Shown piece after piece: positions 1 to 6,343 of a DNA stretch of 9,538 nt. A program made the position numbers and the translations under genes. The stretch is from Oxalobacter sp. (GTDB lineage: Bacteria > Pseudomonadota > Gammaproteobacteria > Burkholderiales > Burkholderiaceae_D), in the NCBI GenBank assembly GCA_012512465.1, contig JAAZED010000233.1, positions 1-9,538 of the forward strand. The letters run 5' to 3'. The notes beneath the pieces were generated by a model that was not told where the DNA came from, did not search any database, and saw only the letters and a list, made by a program, of their open reading frames with translations. The first letter of the stretch is position 1. Each line of letters starts with the position of its first letter.

Positions 1-1
1 A

Positions 2-691
2 GTCAAAGCCTATGTCGGCCTGGGCATGCTCTACCGGAATGGCCAGGGGGTTAAAAAAGATCTGGCCAAGGCGGCTGCGTGGACCTTAAAAGCCGCCGAA
101 AAAGGGGATATGCGTTCACAATTCAACCTGGGGCTGGCTTATGAAGAAGGGCGGGGCGTCAGGAAAGATGAGATAACTGCGGCAACCTGGTATCAGAAAG
201 CGGCGGACCAGGGACATGCAAGTGCACAGAATAACCTGGCTGCCATGTACCGGTTTGGCCGGGGAGTGCCTAAAAACCAGAAGCAGGCTCTCCAGCTTTA
301 TGAACAGTCTGCCGGACAGGGGAATGCCATGGCGCAGCTTAATATCGGGGCCATGTACGCCCAGGGAGAAGGCGTCGAGCAGGATGATATGACGGCGGTC
401 AAGTGGTATCGCAAGGCGGCAGATCAAGGCCTGGCTGAGGCGCAGTACAACATGGGATTGCGGTACTCAAGAGGAAAAAGTGTCTGGCCAGATATTGAAC
501 AGGCGGTCGTGTGCTTCCGAAAATCAGCCGAGCAGGGATATGCGCCAGCCCAGCTGCTTCTGGCCGAAGCGTATGAGCTGGGCACCGGTATCGGGCAGAA
601 CAAGGCTGAAGCCATCAGGTGGTACAAAAAAGCCGCTGAGCAGGGAAATCCGGATGCCATTGCCAAGCTGAAGCTGTTGTCAAACCAGTAG
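2..691 (+). CDS. Sel1-repeat (TPR-like) protein, 5' end outside window
   Basis: The reading frame is open from the first bases of the window, and the residues before the first ATG (position 26) already read as Sel1 repeat (AYVGLGMLYRNGQG), so the gene starts upstream. About 229 residues are visible. They form six consecutive Sel1 units of about 36 residues, each with the pattern A-x2-LG-x-Y-x2-G-x-GV...A-x2-WY-x-KAA-x-QG, then a short C-terminal cap ending in LLSNQ and a TAG stop. Sel1 repeats are alpha/alpha solenoids that serve as protein-protein scaffolds, and many bacterial members are periplasmic or secreted. No signal peptide can be judged because the N-terminus is missing. Unit five departs most from consensus (SRGKSVWPD). 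It converges on rne, with a shared terminator between them. The family assignment is firm; the partner and specific role cannot be told from sequence. Confidence 0.9.
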   Translation, partial: VKAYVGLGMLYRNGQGVKKDLAKAAAWTLKAAEKGDMRSQFNLGLAYEEGRGVRKDEITAATWYQKAADQGHASAQNNLAAMYRFGRGVPKNQKQALQLYEQSAGQGNAMAQLNIGAMYAQGEGVEQDDMTAVKWYRKAADQGLAEAQYNMGLRYSRGKSVWPDIEQAVVCFRKSAEQGYAPAQLLLAEAYELGTGIGQNKAEAIRWYKKAAEQGNPDAIAKLKLLSNQ

Positions 692-734
692 TTCCTGTTG
701 ACAGAAAAAAAGCACAATTTTCGCAGCAGCAAAC

Positions 735-764
735 AAAAGGGAGCGTTATTCACGCTCCCTTTTT
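735..764. terminator. Bidirectional intrinsic terminator between Sel1 gene and rne
   Basis: A perfect 12-bp stem (735-746 paired with 752-763, core GGGAGCGT/ACGCTCCC) encloses a 5-nt loop. The + strand continues into T5 (760-764). The - strand reads TTTT-G-TTT after the stem. It lies 43 bases after the Sel1 stop and 22 bases beyond the rne stop, so it suits both convergent genes. Confidence 0.88.
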
Positions 765-785
765 CAGTCAAAGCCAGTAATCCGG

Positions 786-3700
786 CTATTTTTTCGTATC
801 CACCTGTACCAGTGGCTCATCTGCAACCGGTAGTGGCATCCTGCGGCGGCGGGCAGGGCGGGGCGCTTCTTCCTCCACGGCCACCTGTGCTGCCCTTTCC
901 TGTGCCTGGCGCAGTTTTTCCGGGTCAGTTGCAGCCATGGTCAGCCCGGCAGAAGCCAGCACATCACTGAAATCCTCCGTCACCTCCGCCTCAACCACCG
1001 GATGGCGTTCCGCTTCAGTAAGGGGTTTGACCTCAACGCCGGCTTCTTCCATCGGCTCGGCAAGGACAACCGTCTCAGGCTCGACAACCGGCTCATCCAC
1101 CACGATGACTTCCGGCTCGGCCGGTGTTTCATCAATGACCGCTTCTTCTACCCGGATCGTTTCCTCAATCACCACTTCCCCGGCAGGAGTCTCTTCTGTT
1201 ACCTCCGTATCCAAGACAGGGGCCGTGAGGAAGTCTGAAACCTCCAGTGCCACGGTTTCGGGCGATGCATCGGCTGTCCTGGCTTCTGCAGCAACCACTG
1301 GCACTTCTTCAGCGACAGGAAGCGGCACCCCTGCCGGATTGTCCGCAGGAAGGGCGTCCAGATCCACGACAGCCTCATCATTCGGATCATAAAAAGCCAC
1401 TGGCGTCACACGCGGATTCTCGGCGGGTATTTCCTTGACAACTGCCTCAACGGTTTCAACCGGCCTGAAAGCCACATCTTCGACCCTGGCATCGCGAGTT
1501 GCCACTTCGGAGACATCCCTTCCTGCCAGATCATTCTGGCTGAGGGTATCCGCCATGAGGCCATCAACCAGTTCATCGATTTCACGGGCTTCGCCTGATA
1601 CGATTTCCGCGACTTCCGCACTGTCCGCAATACTGTCACGATCACGGCGGTTGCGGTTGCGTCCGCCACGGCGACGGCGGCGGCGCGGCTCGTCCTCACC
1701 CGAAGCGGTATCAGCCGTTTTCGCGTCAGCCGGTCCCGATGCGTCAATGATTCCGGTATCACGAGGCTCTTTCACGACTTCGTTGTTGGCATCCAGCAGT
1801 TCCATTTCTTCTGTAACAGCGGCTTTTTCCTTCTGCTCACCCTTGCCGCCACCTGAACGGCGGTTGCGCTTTCTTTCCCCTGTGCCGCCTTCTTTCGGCT
1901 GCCGGGGTTGCTTTGGCGCCTTTGGCATGGTCATTTCGTCATTGACCACGTCCATGGTGTTTTCTATGGCTGTTTCTGGCGCCTGATCTTCGCGATTGCG
2001 GTCACGTCCCCGGCGATTACGGTTGCGGTTACGGTTGCGGTCACGGTCGCCATTATTGCGTTTGGCGCGGGTATCACCGGAAGGTTTCGGTGGCGGAGCC
2101 ACTTCTTCCTCGGCTTTTTCAATACCAAAAAAGGCCAGTATCTTGTCCCAGACACCACCCGAAGCCGGTGCGGCTACAGGCGCGGCAGCGGCTGGTGCCG
2201 GCGGCGGGGCCGGTGGCGGCGCATCCGGTGAAATGGTTTTCACCAGGGCTTCCTGACGCGGCTTGGGCGCTTCTTTCTGTGTCTTGTTGAAGCTCATGTC
2301 CACATCAGTTGACTCTTCAGCCAGTTCAAAGCTCAGGTGATTGTCATCAAGATGCGGATCGTCATGTTTTAAGCGTTCCAGCTTGTAGCGGGGCGTTTCC
2401 AGGTATTTGTTCGGGATGACCGTTATCGCAACACGGTGGCGCGCCTCAATCTTGATGACTTCGCCGCGTTTTTCATTCAAAAGGAAAGCGGCAACATCCA
2501 CCGGCAACTGGATATGAATGGCTGCCGAACTTTCCTTCATGGATTCTTCTTCAATGATGCGCAGCACCTGCAGAGAAAAAGAATCCACATCACGGATATG
2601 GCCGGTACCATTGCATCGCGGGCAGGTGATATGGCTGCCTTCTGAAAGGGCCGGGCGCAGGCGCTGGCGTGAAAGCTCAATCAGGCCAAAGCGGGAAATC
2701 TTGTCCATCTGCACCCGTGCGCGGTCGTGGCGCAGGGCATCTTTCAGGCGGTTTTCGATCTCACGCTTGTTTTTCGAGACTTCCATGTCGATGAAGTCAA
2801 TCACGATCAGGCCACCAAGGTCACGCAGGCGAAGCTGGCGGGCGGCTTCTTCTGCGGCTTCACAGTTGGTGTTGAATGCCGTTGTCTCAATGTCGCCGCC
2901 ACGGGTTGAGCGCGCGGAGTTGACGTCAATCGATACCAGTGCCTCGGTATGGTCGATCACAATCGAGCCGCCGGATGGCAGCGGAACCACGCGGGAATAG
3001 GCGGTTTCAATCTGGTGCTCGATCTGGAAACGCGAAAAGAGCGGAATATCGTCACGATAGCGCTTGACCCGGTTTACCATATCCGGCATGACGTGGCTCA
3101 TGAACTGGCGGGCCTGCTCATAAATCTCGTCCGTATCAATCAGGATCTCGCCAATATCCGGCTGGAAGTAGTCGCGGATCGCGCGGATCACCAGCGAAGA
3201 TTCGTGGTAGATCAGAAAAGCGCCCGGCGCCGAGCTGCCGGCGCCATCAATGGCACGCCAGAGCTGGAGCAGGTAATTCAGGTCCCATTGCAGCTCTTCC
3301 ACGCTTCTGCCGATACCGGCAGTGCGGGCAATGACAGACATGCCCGGCGGCAGGTCAAGCTTATCAATGTTTTCACGCAGTTCCTGGCGTTCTTCGCCTT
3401 CAACCCGGCGGGAGACACCACCGCCACGCGGATTGTTCGGCATCAGGACAAGGTAGCGGCCAGCCAGTGAGACAAAGGTGGTCAGTGCAGCGCCCTTATT
3501 GCCGCGCTCTTCCTTTTCCACCTGGACCATGATCTCCTGGCCTTCGGAAAGGGCATCCTTGATGGAAGCGTTACGGACATCAACGCCTTCCTTGAAAAGG
3601 CCTCTGACCACTTCCTTGAAAGGCAGAAAACCATGCCGGTCTTCACCGTAATTGACAAAACACGCTTCAAGCGATGGCTCGATGCGTGTAATGACGGCTT

Positions 3701-3827
3701 TATAGATATTGGATTTGTGCTGTTCTTTTCCTGCTGTTTCAATATCAATATCGAGGAGCTTTTGCCCGTCGACAATCGCCACACGCAGTTCTTCCTGCTG
3801 TGTTGCGTTAAACAACATACGTTTCAT
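786..3827 (-). CDS. rne: Ribonuclease E
   Basis: Single-strand-specific endoribonuclease that starts mRNA decay, matures rRNA and tRNA, and scaffolds the degradosome at the inner membrane. The 1013-residue protein starts MKRMLFNATQQEELRVAIVDG, the near-invariant RNase E N-terminus, which fixes the start; a GGAG (3838-3841) lies 10 nt upstream. The S1 domain spans about 37-120. The DNase I-like domain carries the Mg-binding aspartates D301 (SIDVNSAR) and D344 (IVIDFIDM), 43 residues apart as in E. coli D303/D346. The zinc-link cysteines are C402 and C405 (CPRCNGTG). The tail from about 490 is low complexity: a Pro/Ala stretch (536-556), a hydrophobic WDKILAFFGI (560-569) that may be a membrane-contact helix, three Arg-rich RNA-binding blocks (595-612, 651-657, 714-730), a long acidic Val/Glu region (about 780-950), and a basic RRRR (993-996) near the end. 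RNase G is excluded by the long tail. Autoregulation through the 5' leader is known in enterobacteria and is plausible here. Confidence 0.97.
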   Translation of the reverse strand: MKRMLFNATQQEELRVAIVDGQKLLDIDIETAGKEQHKSNIYKAVITRIEPSLEACFVNYGEDRHGFLPFKEVVRGLFKEGVDVRNASIKDALSEGQEIMVQVEKEERGNKGAALTTFVSLAGRYLVLMPNNPRGGGVSRRVEGEERQELRENIDKLDLPPGMSVIARTAGIGRSVEELQWDLNYLLQLWRAIDGAGSSAPGAFLIYHESSLVIRAIRDYFQPDIGEILIDTDEIYEQARQFMSHVMPDMVNRVKRYRDDIPLFSRFQIEHQIETAYSRVVPLPSGGSIVIDHTEALVSIDVNSARSTRGGDIETTAFNTNCEAAEEAARQLRLRDLGGLIVIDFIDMEVSKNKREIENRLKDALRHDRARVQMDKISRFGLIELSRQRLRPALSEGSHITCPRCNGTGHIRDVDSFSLQVLRIIEEESMKESSAAIHIQLPVDVAAFLLNEKRGEVIKIEARHRVAITVIPNKYLETPRYKLERLKHDDPHLDDNHLSFELAEESTDVDMSFNKTQKEAPKPRQEALVKTISPDAPPPAPPPAPAAAAPVAAPASGGVWDKILAFFGIEKAEEEVAPPPKPSGDTRAKRNNGDRDRNRNRNRNRRGRDRNREDQAPETAIENTMDVVNDEMTMPKAPKQPRQPKEGGTGERKRNRRSGGGKGEQKEKAAVTEEMELLDANNEVVKEPRDTGIIDASGPADAKTADTASGEDEPRRRRRRGGRNRNRRDRDSIADSAEVAEIVSGEAREIDELVDGLMADTLSQNDLAGRDVSEVATRDARVEDVAFRPVETVEAVVKEIPAENPRVTPVAFYDPNDEAVVDLDALPADNPAGVPLPVAEEVPVVAAEARTADASPETVALEVSDFLTAPVLDTEVTEETPAGEVVIEETIRVEEAVIDETPAEPEVIVVDEPVVEPETVVLAEPMEEAGVEVKPLTEAERHPVVEAEVTEDFSDVLASAGLTMAATDPEKLRQAQERAAQVAVEEEAPRPARRRRMPLPVADEPLVQVDTKK
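2010..2047 (-). repeat. Short tandem hexamer tract encoding (Arg-Asn)n in rne
   Basis: Imperfect 6-base units, read on + as variants of GCGGTT/ACGGTT, encode the alternating Arg-Asn/Arg-Asp stretch at residues about 595-606 of RNase E. This is the most repetitive DNA in the gene and could change copy number by slippage. It is part of the first arginine-rich RNA-binding block and keeps the reading frame. Confidence 0.6.
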
Positions 3828-3837
3828 AATAAATACA

Positions 3838-3856
3838 CTCCGGGGCCCCAGGGGCC
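3838..3856 (-). promoter_or_regulatory. rne ribosome-binding site beside a GC palindrome
   Basis: On the minus strand GGAG (3841-3838) lies 10 nt before the rne ATG. Directly upstream is GGCCCCTGGGGCCCCG, which can fold as a 5-bp GGCCC/GGGCC hairpin with a 3-nt loop ending a few bases from the Shine-Dalgarno. No bases complementary to GGAG are evident, so the hairpin would crowd the site and not pair with it. Confidence 0.5.
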
Positions 3857-3878
3857 ATCTTTACACCGCGTCACACTG

Positions 3879-4059
3879 TAGGACCTGTTAAAACGATGAT
3901 GCCTGTTACAAAGCGCTTACGCCGCAAATAGCGGTGTTGCCTCGCAAAACCTGAATTTGACGTAGGTTGCTACGCCTGCATCCAGATTTCCCTCGGCGCC
4001 TTGCTCTTTGCAGCATAAGCTGCTTTTCACAGACGCCCTCATCGTATTAACCGGCCCTA
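3879..4059. repeat. ~181-bp imperfect palindrome with TA ends, MITE-like, in rne leader
   Basis: The whole segment is an imperfect inverted repeat centred near 3968. Outer arms 3879-3899 and 4039-4059 match at 18 of 21 positions when one is reverse-complemented. An inner pair, 3909-3932 against 4003-4028, matches at 20 of about 23 aligned positions with small gaps. The apex is a perfect CGTAG/CTACG stem (3961-3965 with 3970-3974) closing a GTTG loop. Both outer ends are TA, as expected if a Tc1/mariner/IS630-type or Correia-like element duplicated a TA target; the terminal inverted repeats then read GGACCTGTTAAAACGATGA and, on the other side, GGGCCGGTTAATACGATGA. No transposase or other ORF fits inside. 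It ends 51 bases upstream of the rne start, so it is probably transcribed as a long hairpin in the rne leader. It could instead be a native structured leader; one copy cannot decide between these. Confidence 0.7.
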
Positions 4060-4229
4060 GGGGAGCGGTCATTCATTGGGGTGTACGCCAGGATGGAAAG
4101 AGGAAAAGAAAAAATGCCCGGGCGGATGGTGGAAAGGCGCAAGCGCCCGTTTCCTCACCGGACAGGAGAGGGCCTGATAATCAGTAATATCGGCAATAAT
4201 GCCTGCAATATACATTTTAGTGTGTTTTC

Positions 4230-4264
4230 AAAAAAACAGCCTGATCGGGCAGAACAGGTTGTTT
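4230..4264 (-). terminator. Weak terminator-like hairpin upstream of rne
   Basis: Minus strand: a 10-base arm (4264-4255) pairs with 4243-4234 except for one central C/A mismatch, has an 11-nt loop, and runs into T7 (4236-4230). It would lie in the transcribed leader if rne starts upstream of it, giving an attenuator or the end of a short RNA. The stem is AT-rich at its base and interrupted, so this is tentative. Confidence 0.3.
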
Positions 4265-4301
4265 ACCATTAAAAAAACAGCAGTCTTATCAAACTCGCAG
4301 C

Positions 4302-4345
4302 CGGCAAGCAATTTTATATACGGTTTTTGCTATCCATGCTTGCCG
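4302..4345. repeat. 9-bp perfect inverted repeat, rne/rluC intergenic
   Basis: CGGCAAGCA (4302-4310) and TGCTTGCCG (4337-4345) are exact reverse complements separated by 26 AT-rich bases. They could be a hairpin or a protein-binding site. No T run follows on either strand, so a terminator is unlikely. Confidence 0.5.
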
Positions 4346-4346
4346 C

Positions 4347-4374
4347 TTTATATTCTTCAAATTTCCTACGCAAA
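4347..4374 (-). promoter_or_regulatory. Possible sigma-70-like promoter directed to rne
   Basis: Minus strand: TTTGCG (4374-4369), 16-bp spacer, TATAAA (4352-4347). The -10 is good and the -35 poor. A start near 4340 would give a leader of about 510 nt containing the 4230-4264 hairpin and the 181-bp palindrome. Promoters closer to rne cannot be excluded. Confidence 0.22.
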
Positions 4375-4584
4375 ATCCTGCTTTTTTCTGCCTGATCCGG
4401 TTGCAGCATCAGGGCGCAACGTTGACCGGCTAAAAAAGTGCGTACACAGCTCATCCATTCAATTTGCCTTTTGGCGAGGCCAATGGATATGCCCCCTGTG
4501 TAGAATGCTAAAATCTGCAGCGTACACAAAAAAAACAGTTGTGCAGAAAAAAGTGCACGAACCGTTCCGGGATTATATATTCAA

Positions 4585-5616
4585 ATGAGCCAAACTAACA
4601 GGGGTAGGGTGGGCCAAAGTGCCAAAAAACAGCAGGAAACGCCTGTTGGATCAAATCCGGCGCAGGTTCGGCTTGTCACCATCACCGAAAACGAAGACGG
4701 GCAGCGCATCGACAACTACCTCTTCAAACACTGCAAGGGAGTGCCCAAAAGCCATGTCTACCGCATCCTGCGCTCGGGCGAGGTCCGGGTCAACAAGGGC
4801 AGGATCGACCAGACCTACCGGCTTAAAGCTGGCGACATCATCCGTATCCCCCCTGTCCGGATGGCCGAGCGGGAGGAAAAAGCTATTCCCCCGGCCCGCT
4901 TTGAAACCCTCTTTGAAGATGAGCACCTGCTTATCATCAACAAGCCGGCCGGTGTGGCGGTGCATGGCGGCTCCGGTGTGGATTTCGGCGTCATTGAGCA
5001 GCTTCGCGCTTCCCGGCCCGAACTGAAATACCTCGAACTCGTCCACCGCCTGGACCGGGAAACCTCAGGTATCCTGATGCTGGCAAAAAAGCGTCCGGCC
5101 CTGCGGCGTATGCACGAACAGATGCGCGAAGGCAGTATCGACAAGCGCTACCAGACCCTGGTGCAGGGCAACTGGGCCAACCAGCGCCAGCATGTGAAAC
5201 TGCCGCTTTTCAAATACCTCACGCCCGATGGTGAAAGACGGGTACGCGTCCAGCCCGGCGGCATTGAATCCCACACCATATTCAATGTCATGGAAAAATA
5301 CGATGACTTCACCCTGCTTGAGGCTGAACTCAAAACAGGGCGAACCCACCAGATAAGGGTGCATCTGGCTGCCAGCGGCCATGTCATTGCCGGGGACGAC
5401 AAATACGGCGATTTTGACCTGAACCGCCAGCTCCAGAAAGCGGGCGATACCGGTGCGGCCTTAAAGCGCATGTTCCTGCACGCTTACCGACTCACTTTCA
5501 TCCACCCCCATTCCGGAGAAGAGATGACCGTCACGGCACCATTGCCTCCCGAATGCGCCCGCTACCTGGAAAGCCTCAACACCCCGACCGGCGAAAAGGC
5601 TACAATGTCGCCTTGA
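4585..5616 (+). CDS. rluC: 23S rRNA pseudouridine synthase RluC
   Basis: Converts uridines of 23S rRNA (955, 2504 and 2580 in E. coli) to pseudouridine. The 343-residue protein has a basic N-terminal extension, an S4 RNA-binding domain at about 38-90 (GQRIDNYLFKHCKGVPKSHV onward), then the RluA-family catalytic domain. Its signature is LVHRLDRETSG with catalytic D157. INKPAGVAVHGGSG (118-131) is typical of RluC and differs from RluD, and TGRTHQIRVH (251-260) is the conserved late motif. The ATG at 4585 has only a weak Shine-Dalgarno. A GTG at 4609 is the nearest in-frame alternative, but its AGGGG is only 4 nt away, so I kept the ATG. It is divergent from rne and leads the HAD and S49 genes, probably as one transcript. 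Confidence 0.95.
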   Translation: MSQTNRGRVGQSAKKQQETPVGSNPAQVRLVTITENEDGQRIDNYLFKHCKGVPKSHVYRILRSGEVRVNKGRIDQTYRLKAGDIIRIPPVRMAEREEKAIPPARFETLFEDEHLLIINKPAGVAVHGGSGVDFGVIEQLRASRPELKYLELVHRLDRETSGILMLAKKRPALRRMHEQMREGSIDKRYQTLVQGNWANQRQHVKLPLFKYLTPDGERRVRVQPGGIESHTIFNVMEKYDDFTLLEAELKTGRTHQIRVHLAASGHVIAGDDKYGDFDLNRQLQKAGDTGAALKRMFLHAYRLTFIHPHSGEEMTVTAPLPPECARYLESLNTPTGEKATMSP

Positions 5617-5636
5617 TTCCCTAACCAAAAGAGGAT

Positions 5637-5655
5637 GAGGGATGGTATATCCCTC
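5637..5655 (+). other. 7-bp hairpin in the rluC/HAD gap
   Basis: GAGGGAT (5637-5643) and ATCCCTC (5649-5655) form a perfect 7-bp stem with a 5-nt loop, between the rluC stop (5616) and the HAD start (5664). No T run follows, so it is not a terminator. It takes up the only purine-rich Shine-Dalgarno-like sequence in the gap. Confidence 0.5.
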
Positions 5656-5663
5656 TTCACCAC

Positions 5664-6323
5664 ATGGCAAAAAACCACTTCGACCTTATCGTTTTTGACT
5701 GGGACGGCACGCTCATGGACAGCACGGCCGCCATCGTCAAAAGTATCCAGGCAGCCGCCGATGCGTTAAAACTGCCTGTGCCGGATAAAGAAACGGCCGC
5801 CCATGTTATCGGGCTTGGCCTTTATGAGGCGATGGAAGCGGTTATGCCCGGCGCAGACCCGGCGATTTATCCGCAGATGGCAGACCAGTACCGGCGCCTC
5901 TACCTCCAGTTCAGCCAGGAAATCACGCTGTTTGACGGCGTTATCGAGATGCTTGAAGACCTGGCTTCAAACGACTACCTGCTGGCTGTTGCTACTGGCA
6001 AAAGCCGCCGGGGGCTGGACCGTGTTCTTGCCGAGACCGGCACCGGGCGTTTTTTCCAGGCCACCCGTACCGCCGACCAGACCCATTCCAAGCCGCATCC
6101 CGCCATGCTCCAGGAAATCACCGAAGAACTCGGAGAAGACATGGCCCGCACCGTCATGGTCGGTGATACCACCCACGATCTGCTGATGGCCGCCAATGCC
6201 GGGGCAGCAGGCATTGCGGTCCAGTATGGTGCCCACCCCCTTGATGAACTCAAACGCTTAAAGCCGCTGTATACTGCAGAATCCGTGATCAGCCTGCATG
6301 ACTGGCTCAAGAAAAATGCCTGA
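5664..6323 (+). CDS. HAD-IA family phosphatase (Gph/phosphoglycolate phosphatase-like)
   Basis: Cytosolic Mg-dependent phosphatase of the haloacid dehalogenase superfamily, 219 residues. All four HAD motifs are present: motif I DWDGTLMDS with nucleophile D12 and acid D14, motif II T111 in ATGKS, motif III K143 in SKPHP, and motif IV GDTTHD with D168 and D172. Residues about 20-88 are a helical C1 cap as in subfamily IA. Phosphoglycolate is the usual annotated substrate of such proteins, but the motifs do not prove it. ATG 5664 is the only start that keeps MAKNHFDLIVFDWDG; ATGs at 5635 and 5642 are out of frame. No clear Shine-Dalgarno lies within 10 nt, and the purine-rich GAGGATGAGGG is about 23 nt upstream in the hairpin at 5637-5655, so translation may be coupled to rluC or limited. 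It follows rluC by 47 nt and precedes the S49 gene by 20 nt. Confidence 0.9.
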   Translation: MAKNHFDLIVFDWDGTLMDSTAAIVKSIQAAADALKLPVPDKETAAHVIGLGLYEAMEAVMPGADPAIYPQMADQYRRLYLQFSQEITLFDGVIEMLEDLASNDYLLAVATGKSRRGLDRVLAETGTGRFFQATRTADQTHSKPHPAMLQEITEELGEDMARTVMVGDTTHDLLMAANAGAAGIAVQYGAHPLDELKRLKPLYTAESVISLHDWLKKNA

Positions 6324-6343
6324 CAAGGCCCGAAAGAGAGCTT

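Larger units (their letters stand above)
4060..4584. other. Gene-free region between the palindrome and rluC
   Basis: No convincing gene is seen. Most of the segment from about 4180 is AT-rich with A and T runs, and short ORFs there have coding-unlike composition rich in Cys, Phe and Ile. It contains a small GGCG-CAAG-CGCC hairpin (4136-4147), an inverted repeat followed by T7 on the minus strand (4230-4264), a 9-bp inverted repeat (4302-4310 with 4337-4345), and -10-like TAGAAT (4501-4506) and TAAAAT (4509-4514) upstream of rluC, neither with a good -35. It should hold the divergent rne and rluC promoters. Confidence 0.6.

Noticed and set aside
937..2256. Long plus-strand ORFs antisense to the rne tail, rich in Ser/Thr/Ala or Arg
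   Set aside because: They mirror the low-complexity acidic and arginine-rich codons of rne on the other strand. They lack ribosome sites and family motifs, and rne is unambiguous here.
2949..3470. 173-codon plus-strand ORF antisense to the rne catalytic half
   Set aside because: It overlaps the highly conserved RNase E catalytic region; its openness follows from rne codon bias and it has no recognisable domain.
4081..4272. 63-codon ORF in the rne/rluC intergenic region
   Set aside because: GTG start, basic low-information sequence and no similarity to anything recognised; probably chance.
4471..4514. A sigma-70 promoter for rluC
   Set aside because: TAGAAT and TAAAAT are -10-like, but no acceptable -35 lies 15-19 bp upstream, so I did not list it as a feature.
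4199..4588. 129-codon ORF ending in a 4-base ATGA overlap with rluC
   Set aside because: The overlap resembles translational coupling, but the AT-rich run gives an improbable composition (many Cys, Phe, Ile), no ribosome site and no motif. It covers the likely promoters.
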